Assembly (NCBI GenBank): GCA_035528995.1
Contig: DATKXO010000120.1
Location: forward strand, 1 to 42,902
Reading direction: 5' to 3'
From: DATKXO01 sp035528995
GTDB lineage: Bacteria > Planctomycetota > Phycisphaerae > UBA1845
Length of the DNA stretch: 42,902 bases
Positions within the stretch are counted from its first letter, which is position 1. Every line of letters begins with the position of its first letter. Shown piece by piece: positions 7,598 through 16,249 of this stretch. Below the pieces are notes generated by a model, which was not told the origin of the DNA, ran no database searches, and was given only the letters and a program-made list of their open reading frames with translations. The position numbers and the translations under genes are program-made.

Positions 7598-8643
7598 ATG
7601 AGCACTGACCTCGTATTCAAAGCCCTGGCCGACCCGACGCGCCAGAGGATCCTCCAGGTCATCGTGAACCAGGAGGTGAACGTGTCGGAACTCGTCGAGA
7701 TCCTGCGCCAGCCGCAATCGACGGTCTCTCGACACCTCAGGGTGCTGCGTGACGCCGAGCTGATTCTCGATCGACGCGAGGGCACCACCGCCGTCTACGC
7801 CGCGGTCAGCCCGACGCCGGACGGCGACGGCAACTCGGACCGGCTCAGGGGACGGCTGCTCGATTGGGTGGCTGAGCAGCCCCTGCCGCGAGCAGTCGCC
7901 CGCCGGCTGGAACGCGTGCTGCACAACCGCCGCATGCGCAGCGAGGCCTTCTTCGAGCGGGTCGGGCACCGCTGGGACCAGTTGAGGGAGGACTGTTACG
8001 GCCCGGCCTTTCCGTTCGAGGCCCTGACCGCCCTGCTGCCCCGGGACTGGACCGTCGCCGACGTAGGAACCGGCACCGGCTACTTGCTGCCGCACCTGGC
8101 CGCGCAATTCGCCCGGGTGATCGCGGTGGACCCCGTGCCCGCCATGCTGAAAGCGGCCCGAGACCGACCCGACCTGCGGAACACCGACAACGTGGACTTC
8201 CGGGCCGGCGATCTCTCCGGCTTGCCGATGGAAGACGGCGAAGTGGACCTTGCCCTGGCCATCCTGGTCCTGCACCATGTGCCCTCGCCGCCGGCCGCGC
8301 TGGCGGAACTGGGCCGGATCGTCAAGCCGGAGGGGCATCTCGTGCTTGTCGAGCAGGTGACCCACCAGTGCGAGGAGTTTCACGAGCGGATGCAGGACCG
8401 ATGGTGGGGCTTCGAACCCGAGGCGCTGGCGACCCAGGTGCGGCAGAACGGCTTTGCCGACGTCCGGCACGTTCCGCTGGCCTCCGCGGAGCCGACCACC
8501 GCCAACACGCCGGAGACGCCCCAACTGTTCGTGTTGACCGCCCGTCGGACGTCGAAGTCCCCGGGCGAAAAGAACGAAAAGAAGCAAAGAGAAACGATAA
8601 CTGAGCGAAACGAACGCGACGCAACAGATTTCGGAGAACCGTC

Positions 8644-8647
<4 letters not shown>
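7598..8647 (+). CDS. ArsR-type regulator fused to a SAM-dependent methyltransferase domain (SahR-like)
   Basis: From the ATG at 7598 the protein has 349 residues. Residues about 1-95 are an ArsR winged helix: FKALADPTRQRILQVI, then NVSELVEIL, then the recognition helix QSTVSRHLRVLRDAEL. Residues about 135-320 are a class I methyltransferase with the SAM motif ADVGTGTGYLLP, an acidic residue ending the second strand (VIAVD) and LAILVLHHVPSP. ArsR-methyltransferase fusions beside ahcY are known as SahR regulators of the methionine/SAM cycle, which sense S-adenosylhomocysteine. Here the gene overlaps ahcY by ATGA. An earlier ATG at 7580 is in frame, but it sits within the promoter/operator and lacks a ribosome site, so 7598 was chosen. 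Enzymatic activity of the second domain is not implied. Confidence 0.8.
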
Positions 8648-10074
<1,427 letters not shown>

Positions 10075-10147
10075 GCCGCGGACCGGAGCGACGGCGCGGG
10101 CGGCGCGCCGAGGGCCTCGGTCCTCGGGCTTCGTGTGTACGGGCTTG

Positions 10148-10666
10148 TTATCCGGGGCGATCTACGCGGACGAGGTGTTGGGCGACGCGAGCACAACCAT
10201 CGTGATCGAGGCGGCAGATTCGCCAATCGTCGAGTTGAGTTGCGCCCACGCTGCGGTAGAAGTCGATGGCGGGTTTGTTCCAGTCGAGGACCATCCACTC
10301 GAAGCGGGCGCAGTTGTTCCTGACGGCGAGATCGGCCAGGTAGGCCAGCAGAGCCTTGGCAATGCCCCGGCCGCGGAAGTCGGGGGCCACATACAAGTCG
10401 TCCAGCCAGAGGCCGCGCCGGCCGACCATGGTCGCGAAGGTGAAGAAGTAGACGGCGTAGGCGGCAGGGCGGGCGTCGACGAAAGCGAGCAGAGTTTGGG
10501 CGGCGGGGGGGTGGCCGAAGAGGGAGTCGCGCAGGAGGTCCTCGGTGGCGGTGACCTCGAGCTTCTCGAATTCGGCCATGGAGCGGATGAATGAGAGCAG
10601 CAAGGGGACGTCGTCGATGGTGCCTGGGCGGACTTCGATGTCGAGGTCTGTTGTCCGAAGTTTCAT
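10148..10666 (-). CDS. GNAT N-acetyltransferase (diamine/thialysine acetyltransferase-like)
   Basis: From the ATG at 10666 the protein has 172 residues. The GNAT core is clear: a first strand and helix (IEVRPGTIDDVPLLLSFIRSM), the acetyl-CoA-binding region LYVAPDFRGRGIAKALLAYL, and the late motif WNKPAIDFYRSVGA. The spacing and WMVLDWN resemble the spermidine/spermine and thialysine acetyltransferase branch, so a small amine is the likely substrate, though this is not certain. The open frame extends upstream to 10912, but that part is Pro/Arg-rich and unlike the family. The gene converges on ahcY. Confidence 0.8.
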   Translation of the reverse strand: MKLRTTDLDIEVRPGTIDDVPLLLSFIRSMAEFEKLEVTATEDLLRDSLFGHPPAAQTLLAFVDARPAAYAVYFFTFATMVGRRGLWLDDLYVAPDFRGRGIAKALLAYLADLAVRNNCARFEWMVLDWNKPAIDFYRSVGATQLDDWRICRLDHDGCARVAQHLVRVDRPG

Positions 10667-10870
10667 CTTCTTTGGGCTCCGAGCAGCCTTGACGGCGAAC
10701 TTGTCTATACGGTCTCGGCCGGGTGGCAAGGGCGGGTTGTCCGCCGGGACCAGGGAGGATTGTGGAGGCGGATGGGCCGGGCGGCAAGGCGTCGGGGGGC
10801 GGCGAGTCGCATCAAGATGCGCGTTACCATCTGGGGATGGTGACACGCAACCAGGGACCGGCCGGTCCGT

Positions 10871-10968
10871 CAAGAAGTAAGCCTGACCTTCTTCCCCTCT
10901 TCCCCTTCCCAAGAAGTAAGCCTGACCATCTTCCCCTTCTCGTTCCGCGTCAAGAAGTAAGCCTCACG
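10871..10968. repeat. Three-copy short tandem repeat
   Basis: The motif CAAGAAGTAAGCCTGACC occurs at 10871-10888, almost exactly at 10910-10927, and with two changes at 10951-10968. The spacers are pyrimidine-rich (cttccccttcc-like). It lies beside the Abi_C-type gene. There is no coding sense, and with three units and unlike spacers it is not a CRISPR. The remainder of 10667-11000 shows no gene. Confidence 0.75.
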
Positions 10969-11000
10969 CCCTGCTCTTGTGACGCCCCTCTCCCGTGGTG

Positions 11001-11816
11001 TCAGAACGGGCTGCCGTCCTCAATCGTGTCGTCGGACGGTTCGGTCGAACAGGTCTTAGCTGCGCGCTTCTCAAGCGCGCGAACGAAGCGGACCGCACTA
11101 CAGACGTGATTGAAGATGAGCAGACTCTCATCGTAGCTGAGCGTCGGGTTGTCATGGGCCAGGCTCCTGTCGTTGCGAACCCGGTTGAAGGCTTCCAGCG
11201 TGCTGATGCTGGACTTCAGAATGCGCTCGGTCATGTCCGATTCGATCAGCCCAGCACTCCGGAGTGTCTTCACGTACTCCCCGAAAACGCTGTGAAGGGG
11301 CTTGTTCTTGTCGTTCGTGACGCCGCGCCTCTCTGACAGAGTGCGGATCAGCTTCGTGACGAAGGTGTGCAGCCGATCGAGGCCCGCTTCAGGTTCGTTC
11401 TTTTCGATGGAATCACGCACCGCTCTGGCGAGGGCTTCGAAGCCCCGCTCGGTTCCCTCCGGCGTGATGGCTTCGATGGCGTCTACCGGGGCGCTGTGCA
11501 AGAGCCGGGCTGCGATGCGTTGGCATTCTTCGAACGAACGAGCGCTTTCAGGATCGTCGGCGGCGGGCCGGGAGTACTCAAGCAGGTCAGTAATCAGCTT
11601 GCCTAGGAGGTGATTGGGCTCCTGTGCCCAGAAGGCCCGAAGCCGATTGGCCTTCGAGCCGCTCGCGAGGTCGTACGTCGCGTCGTAGATGTCTCGGCCG
11701 GTACTCTCCGCCACGAATTCTGCGAACGTGCGGTTCGAGAAATCGAGAACGTAACCACCACCCATCTGGAGCTGCCGCTCGAGCTTCGTCCTCTCGATGA
11801 ACGTGAGGTCGGACAT
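11001..11816 (-). CDS. Abortive-infection-like protein (Abi_C type), candidate defence gene
   Basis: The protein has 271 residues. Residues about 150-250 match the C-terminal domain seen in many abortive-infection proteins: LHTFVTKLIRTLSERRGV, then PLHSVFGEYVKTL, then RILKSSISTLEAFNRVRN, then the conserved SLAHDNPTLSYDESLLIF and a closing helix. Residues 1-140 (DFSNRTFAEFVAE, YDLASGSKANRLRAFW) are also frequent in this group. Proteins of this kind are found in phage-defence contexts, but the mechanism is unknown and no catalytic residue is evident. Base composition appears lower in GC than the neighbours, consistent with transfer. Short tandem repeats lie on both sides. Confidence 0.65.
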   Translation of the reverse strand: MSDLTFIERTKLERQLQMGGGYVLDFSNRTFAEFVAESTGRDIYDATYDLASGSKANRLRAFWAQEPNHLLGKLITDLLEYSRPAADDPESARSFEECQRIAARLLHSAPVDAIEAITPEGTERGFEALARAVRDSIEKNEPEAGLDRLHTFVTKLIRTLSERRGVTNDKNKPLHSVFGEYVKTLRSAGLIESDMTERILKSSISTLEAFNRVRNDRSLAHDNPTLSYDESLLIFNHVCSAVRFVRALEKRAAKTCSTEPSDDTIEDGSPF

Positions 11817-11967
11817 GAGTCTATCTCTGTATGGTGCTACGCATAACGGTCGAGATCCGCGAGAAACCCAGCAATGGGGCGCAAGAAGATATCATCCCCA
11901 GAAGGTGGAGCCGAAAAAGAGCCGAGAAACGGGGCAGGATTCTCTTCTTGCGTCGAGCAAATCATCC

Positions 11968-12031
11968 TGACACCCTCTTCCTTGTGACACCCTCTCCCCG
12001 GCTGACACCCTTTCCGTTCCTCTGAGACGCT
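11968..12031. repeat. Degenerate tandem repeat of TGACACCCT units
   Basis: TGACACCCT occurs at 11968, 11985 and 12003, with a degenerate TGAGACGCT at 12023. Spacing is 17-20 bases with pyrimidine-rich filler. It lies upstream of the Abi_C-type gene and downstream of the TIR-like gene. The interval 11817-12135 contains no convincing gene otherwise. Confidence 0.7.
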
Positions 12032-12135
12032 TTCCCAGAAGAACTCTTGCCATGTCATCTTGGGTCAGATGCCCGACGGTACGGTTTGGCAGGGGTGCGA
12101 AGCGCTGTCCGCTGCAACCGTTGGTAGGCACGGTC

Positions 12136-12924
12136 CTAAGACGGCAAGGCATCCTCTTGGTCCATTGTTGGGGCCGGTGAAGCAGGGGTCCCGACGCTGA
12201 CCTGCCGGAGCTTCGTCGCCAGGTTGGACGACAGCTTGGTCAATCCTTCCGCGTTCGGGAGGTACTTGAGAACTCGGTGATGTCGCATGTCGAACGGCAC
12301 GTCGTCCAGCGTCTGCGCAATCGGAACTACGTGCTTGCCGAGAGTATGCGCGATCCCCGTCTCGTACATAACGTTCGGATTCTTCCCAGTGAAATCCACA
12401 ACCACGACTTGGGCGCGAAAGATGAGATTGAAGATGTCTTGCACGATCGTGCTGTCCTCCCAGATGTCGTCAGCCCGAAGACTTCGCAAACCGCACTCTG
12501 AAGTTGCTCGTGTGATCGCATCGTAAATGGCTCGAAACTCCATAGTGAATGGCATCATCACTGCGACCATGTCCAACTCGACGTATCCATCGGGCACTTG
12601 GAAAACATACGGCGAGAACGTGATGCGGCGTTCGGCGGGTTTGGCCGAGACGTAGGTCGAGTCGCCAGGGAAGTGGTCAGCGAGATATGATTCGATGACG
12701 GCGAGCGTACGAGGATCCTGCTCCACGATTCGCCGAAGCACTGTTAGGACATTGCCAGCGTAATCTTCGTCGCCCCACGAGAGGCTCCGGAGAAGCCGGG
12801 GGTGGCGCGCTATCAGCCCCGAGGCTCCCGTCAGGAGCCCAAGCTCCTCCCAGTTGCCCGCATCGAACGCTTCGACGATTCGGGCTCGAAGCTCAATGAG
12901 ACGATTGCCGAGAGCAGTGTCCAT
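12136..12924 (-). CDS. Helical adaptor-like domain fused to a deoxyribosyltransferase/TIR-like domain
   Basis: The protein has 262 residues. Residues 1 to about 90 are helical and leucine-rich (LIELRARIVEAFDAGNWEELGLL, shown in pieces: LGNRLIELRARI and GNWEELGLLTG) and resemble the small effector-associated adaptor domains of bacterial conflict systems. Residues about 115-240 fold like nucleoside 2-deoxyribosyltransferases and the related TIR group: VMMPFTMEFRAIYDAI, DDIWEDSTIVQDIFNLIF, VVVVDFTGKNPNVMYETGI with the probable catalytic Glu, then AHTLGKHVVPIAQ and PFDMRHHRVLKY. Enzymes of this fold cleave N-glycosidic bonds of nucleosides or NAD. In this setting an NAD- or nucleotide-depleting defence effector is plausible but unproven. 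It is on the same strand as the Abi_C-type gene, 319 bases upstream of it. Confidence 0.6.
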   Translation of the reverse strand: MDTALGNRLIELRARIVEAFDAGNWEELGLLTGASGLIARHPRLLRSLSWGDEDYAGNVLTVLRRIVEQDPRTLAVIESYLADHFPGDSTYVSAKPAERRITFSPYVFQVPDGYVELDMVAVMMPFTMEFRAIYDAITRATSECGLRSLRADDIWEDSTIVQDIFNLIFRAQVVVVDFTGKNPNVMYETGIAHTLGKHVVPIAQTLDDVPFDMRHHRVLKYLPNAEGLTKLSSNLATKLRQVSVGTPASPAPTMDQEDALPS

Positions 12925-13186
12925 GAGGGAGTTCTCCTGGGTACCTAGCTCGTGTTTATATGGGTTTCAGAGAAACCGGCTTCGGGGCCTTGCTTTCGGA
13001 CAGGATGTCCTGTCGGTGTTCGCATAAGCCGTGTAGGCCGACTGGTCGTTGGGCATAACAGGTTGCTCCTATTCGTGCCGACCGCCGCAGGAGCGTCTGG
13101 CGCGCATTATGGGCATGGGGAGTGGGGGGTGTCAAGAGCGTGGGCGGGGATGGATGGCGGGGGCTGTGAGAGGTGCACTGTGGGAG

Positions 13187-13367
13187 TGACCGGCTGGAAA
13201 GCCGGTCCCACCGTGGACAATCTGCGAACGATGCGGCGGGCGAGGGGTGTCGGTCTGCGGGTGGGGAAGTCCGGCTGAAGCCGGCTGTCAGGGGAGAGGA
13301 GGGGGATGGATGGGGGCGACACCACCAACTGAAGTTGGTGGCAAAAACTGGTCGGCTGAAGCCGACC
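13187..13367. repeat. Hairpin array, copy 1
   Basis: Four hairpins in fixed order: ACCGGCTGGAAAGCCGGT (13189), CCGGCTGAAGCCGG (13271), CCACCAACTGAAGTTGGTGG (13322) and GTCGGCTGAAGCCGAC (13351). All stems close on a CT..AG pair around a GA or GGAA core. The whole block reappears at 13557. The stretch 12925-13878 carries no convincing gene and is dominated by these repeats. Confidence 0.8.
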
Positions 13368-13447
13368 GCTCATGTTTGACCCTGACTAGAGATTGAGTTC
13401 TTTGGACGGGCAACAGGTGGGCGTGCGGGGGTGCCGCCGGTGTTAGT

Positions 13448-13473
13448 CCGCTCCCTCACGGTCGCGGCTCGGA
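13448..13473. repeat. Interspersed 26-bp repeat (SRDREGA element), copy A
   Basis: The 26 bases centred on CTCACGGTCGCGGCTCGGA recur at 13803-13828 and, with one change, inside ftcD at 41498-41523. Read on the minus strand in one frame it encodes SRDREGA. It is followed here by repeat-rich noncoding sequence. Confidence 0.7.
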
Positions 13474-13556
13474 ATGGGCGGGGTGGTGTCCGCTGCCTGA
13501 TCCCGAGAATCGGGACGGCTCGGAAGGCGAGGTGCATCAATATGCACCCTACGAAA

Positions 13557-13740
13557 TGACCGGCTGGAAAGCCGGTCCCACAATGGAGAGTCTGCGAACG
13601 CAGTGGTGGCGGGTGAGGAGTGTCGGTGTGCGAGTGGGGAAGTCCGGCTGAAGCCGGCTGTCAGGGGAGAGGAGGGGGATGGATGAGGGCGACACCACCA
13701 ACTGAAGTTGGTGGCAAAAACTGGTCGGCTGAAGCCGACC
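13557..13740. repeat. Hairpin array, copy 2
   Basis: It repeats the four-hairpin block of 13187-13367 in the same order and orientation, 370 bases away. The stems are conserved, while the segment between hairpins one and two differs in sequence and length. Retention of the palindromic parts over the spacers suggests selection on, or mobility of, the folded elements. Confidence 0.8.
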
Positions 13741-13802
13741 TGGGGGCGGCTCCCTGATCGTGAGAATCGGGACGGGTCGGAACGGGCGGGGCGGGTCGGT
13801 GA

Positions 13803-13828
13803 CCGCTTCCTCACGGTCGCGGCTCGGA
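13803..13828. repeat. Interspersed 26-bp repeat (SRDREGA element), copy B
   Basis: It matches copy A except for one base (CTTCCTC for CTCCCTC). It lies just beyond hairpin array copy 2, near the 3' end of the PKD-type lipoprotein gene. Confidence 0.7.
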
Positions 13829-13878
13829 ATACGCGGCGCGGCTCGGGCCGCGCGGGGGCGGTGGTGGGGGTGTGGTGG

Positions 13879-14421
13879 CTATAGGCCGTTGGTGGCTGCG
13901 TCCGCAACGTTTGCGTTTGTGGCGGTGTTGTCGTTTAGGCCGCTGGTGGTGGTGTCGGTGTTTTCGTTGGCGTTGTCGGCAACGTTTGCGTTGTCGGCAT
14001 TGTTCGCGTTGGCGTTGTCGTCGGGTGGGGGTTCCTGGCCGATTAGGTCTGGGTCGGCGCGGACTCGGACGATTACGTCGTCGGTGTCGGAGTTGGAGGG
14101 GACGGGTCGGCCGGCGTAGTCCAGGTAGGTGACCTTGAGTCGCATGCGGAACCGGGTCTCGGTGCCCTGGCGCGGGGCGGCGAAGGTGGTGGCCTGGGCC
14201 TGGGCGTCGGAGAAGGTGACCTCCGGGCCCTGAACGACTTCCCAGAGGAAGTTCAGTTGTTTGGCGGGGGTGCTCTGCGAACCGTCCAGGGTGACGGTGG
14301 CGGCGGCGTCGACGGCGCGATCGGGTCCGGCGCGGGCGACGGCCTGGTCCATGCATCCCGCGCAGGCGAAAACGCAGCAGAGAAGCCCGCCGACGATCCA
14401 TGCTGGTTTGGTTACGCTCAC
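13879..14421 (-). CDS. PKD-like lipoprotein with Asp/Asn/Ala-rich tail
   Basis: A GTG at 14421 preceded by GGAG with five-base spacing gives 180 residues. The start MSVTKPAWIVGGLLCCVFAC is a signal peptide, with a lipobox-like ACAGC near residue 25 lacking the usual Leu. Residues about 30-110 follow the PKD pattern: ARAGPDRAVDAAATVTLDGS, then LNFLWEVVQGPEVTFSDA, then ETRFRMRLKVTY. The last 50 residues are low complexity (NANANNADNANVADNANE), probably a flexible spacer at the cell surface. The open frame continues upstream to 14859 but without protein-like sequence. The function is unknown; such domains mediate surface protein contacts. Confidence 0.65.
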   Translation of the reverse strand: MSVTKPAWIVGGLLCCVFACAGCMDQAVARAGPDRAVDAAATVTLDGSQSTPAKQLNFLWEVVQGPEVTFSDAQAQATTFAAPRQGTETRFRMRLKVTYLDYAGRPVPSNSDTDDVIVRVRADPDLIGQEPPPDDNANANNADNANVADNANENTDTTTSGLNDNTATNANVADAATNGL

Positions 14422-14462
14422 AAGCACTCCTTCGCCCGCTACGCGGGTCTTGTGCTTTGCTT

Positions 14463-14510
14463 CGCGGGACCGCTGGTTCGCTGCGCGGGACCGCCCGCTT
14501 CGCGGGACCG
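14463..14510. repeat. Three copies of CGCGGGACCG upstream of the lipoprotein gene
   Basis: CGCGGGACCG occurs at 14463, 14484 and 14501, each near a TTCG or CTGCG segment that can pair locally. It lies 40-90 bases upstream of the GTG start of the lipoprotein gene, so it would be in or near its leader. No function can be assigned. Confidence 0.55.
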
Positions 14511-14642
14511 TTCGTGGATTATACCGCCCGGGCGGCGGTGCGCTGCACTTCCCGGGCGCATGATCCTTCCAGCGGCATGCGATTCCGGGTGCCGGGGGCG
14601 GTTTCTCCACCCGGGTGGTCGCCTGAGTGGGCGTGTGGAACT

Positions 14643-14686
14643 CACACACTGGCAGGCAAGCTGCCAGTGGCACCCACCTAAACCGT
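14643..14686. repeat. 44-bp interspersed hairpin repeat, copy 1
   Basis: It contains CACTGGCAG, a short loop and CTGCCAGTG (a nine-base-pair stem) followed by GCACCCACCTAAACCGT. The same 44 bases occur without change at 31120-31163. It lies in the 327-base space between the lipoprotein and MFS genes, where no other gene is seen. Confidence 0.8.
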
Positions 14687-14790
14687 GACGCGCTGCATAT
14701 CCTATCGACCGGGCCAACCTCTTGCCATGAGCGCGGGTCACTACTAGCGTGCAACGGCCCGCATTTCAGCGGGTCGAGGAGTATTCGGCG

Positions 14791-16143
14791 GTGGACGTGT
14801 TTGGTGCTCGAAGTCTGCCCTTCATGACGCGCCGGAACTACGTCCACGAGGCCGTACACCTGCTGCCGTGGGGGATCGTGGTGGGCCTGGCCGAGGGGAA
14901 CGTCTCGGCCGTGGTGGTGGCCAAGACGTTCGGCGGGAGCGAGTTGCTCATCGGCCTCGCGGTGGCAAGCACGATGTTCGCGAAGCTGGTGAGCCTGATC
15001 TGGGGGATGCTGAGCGTCGGTCGACCGAAGCTGCGGGTGTTGAGCGTGTTGGGGGCGGCGACGGTGATGTGCCTGGCGAGCGTGGCGGCCACGCCGCAGT
15101 CGTCTTGGGGTGGGTGGGTGTTCGTGGGGCAGATGGCGGCGACGCAGGCGTTTCTGGCGGGCGTGGTCACGTTACGCACGGCACTGTGGAAGTCGAACTA
15201 TCCGAGGGAGTACCGCGGGCGGATCACGGCCCGGCTGCAGTTGATTCGGCTGCTGACCAGCATCGGGGCGATGGCGGCCGCGGCGATGGTGTTCGACCGG
15301 GACGCGACAGCCTATCGCTTCGTGTATCCGCTGGCGGCTCTGTGTGGGGCGTGCGCGATCGTCGTGGTGGGGCGCATGCGCGTGCGCGGCGAGAACGCGG
15401 AGCTGCGCAGGATGTCGGCGGCGATGGAGCAGGGCCTGGATTCGGGATTGGCTGAGCCGTTCTCGCTGGCGGCGGTGTTGTCGCCGGGGCACGTGCTGGG
15501 GCAGATGCGGCGGATTCTGCGAGAAGACCGGGCGTTCGCGCGGTACTGCAAGGCGCTGATGTGGACGGGGTCGGCGAACCTGATGGTGGCGCCGGTGCTG
15601 GCGACGATCGTGACCCGGGAGATGCAGTTGAACTACCTGGTGAGCGTCGGGCTGCTGGACATTCTGCCGCGGACGGTGATGCTGATCGCTCTGTTTCGGT
15701 GGGCGCCGTTCTTCGATCGCGTGGGGGTGGTTCGGTACCGCGTGGTGAGCGGGCTTTTCTGGCTGAGCTTCCTGGTGTTGGGCACGATCGCGACACTGGT
15801 TGTGGTGAACGAGGCGGGGATCGGGCCGGCGGCACCGGTGATCGCCATCGCCGTCTACGGGCTGAGCCGGGTGTGCATGGGCATGGGTCTGGGCGGCGGG
15901 ATGCTGGCCTGGAACCTGGGGCATCTTCACTTCGCCCCGGCGCACGAGGCCGAGATCTACATGGGCGTGCACGTGACGCTGACCGGCCTTCGCGGGCTGG
16001 TGATGCCGCTGCTGGGAATCTGGCTGTGGATGGTGGTGGGGTGGTGGGTGTGGCTGCTGGCGTCGTGCTTGAGCTTGGTGGGGTTTTGGGGGTACGTGGC
16101 GATGGCGCGGGAGGAGGGGGCGGAAGCGGGTAGTGAGAAGTGA
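14791..16143 (+). CDS. Major facilitator superfamily-like membrane transporter
   Basis: A GTG at 14791 with GAGGAG nine bases upstream gives 450 residues. An ATG at 14824 or GTG at 14749 are alternatives with poorer sites. The protein has 10-12 hydrophobic helices (LLPWGIVVGLAEG, LLIGLAVASTMFAKLVSLIWG and others) and a central charged loop around residues 200-260. A YREYRGRITARLQ-like segment after the fourth helix resembles the basic loop of MFS carriers. The substrate cannot be told. It lies about 100 bases upstream of glgB on the same strand, so co-transcription is possible, though no functional link is evident. Confidence 0.7.
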   Translation: MDVFGARSLPFMTRRNYVHEAVHLLPWGIVVGLAEGNVSAVVVAKTFGGSELLIGLAVASTMFAKLVSLIWGMLSVGRPKLRVLSVLGAATVMCLASVAATPQSSWGGWVFVGQMAATQAFLAGVVTLRTALWKSNYPREYRGRITARLQLIRLLTSIGAMAAAAMVFDRDATAYRFVYPLAALCGACAIVVVGRMRVRGENAELRRMSAAMEQGLDSGLAEPFSLAAVLSPGHVLGQMRRILREDRAFARYCKALMWTGSANLMVAPVLATIVTREMQLNYLVSVGLLDILPRTVMLIALFRWAPFFDRVGVVRYRVVSGLFWLSFLVLGTIATLVVVNEAGIGPAAPVIAIAVYGLSRVCMGMGLGGGMLAWNLGHLHFAPAHEAEIYMGVHVTLTGLRGLVMPLLGIWLWMVVGWWVWLLASCLSLVGFWGYVAMAREEGAEAGSEK

Positions 16144-16249
16144 GAGGGCGGGGACGGGGCGGGGTCGGGGTCGGGCGAGGGGGGCGCATCCGCCGGAGCG
16201 TATCCTGCGACCACTGGCGGTGGGCACGGTGAATCCCTAACATTGGGCC

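Noticed and set aside
10667..10912. N-terminal extension of the acetyltransferase to 10912
   Set aside because: The extra 82 codons are Pro/Arg-rich and run through the repeat area; the family start matches the ATG at 10666.
10871..12031. Possible CRISPR arrays in the short tandem repeats
   Set aside because: Only three or four units, repeats of 9-18 bases, low-complexity spacers and no cas genes.
13443..13907. Minus-strand frame of 154 codons ending in SRDREGAD
   Set aside because: It is read through repeats and hairpins; the peptide is the translation of interspersed repeat DNA rather than a protein.
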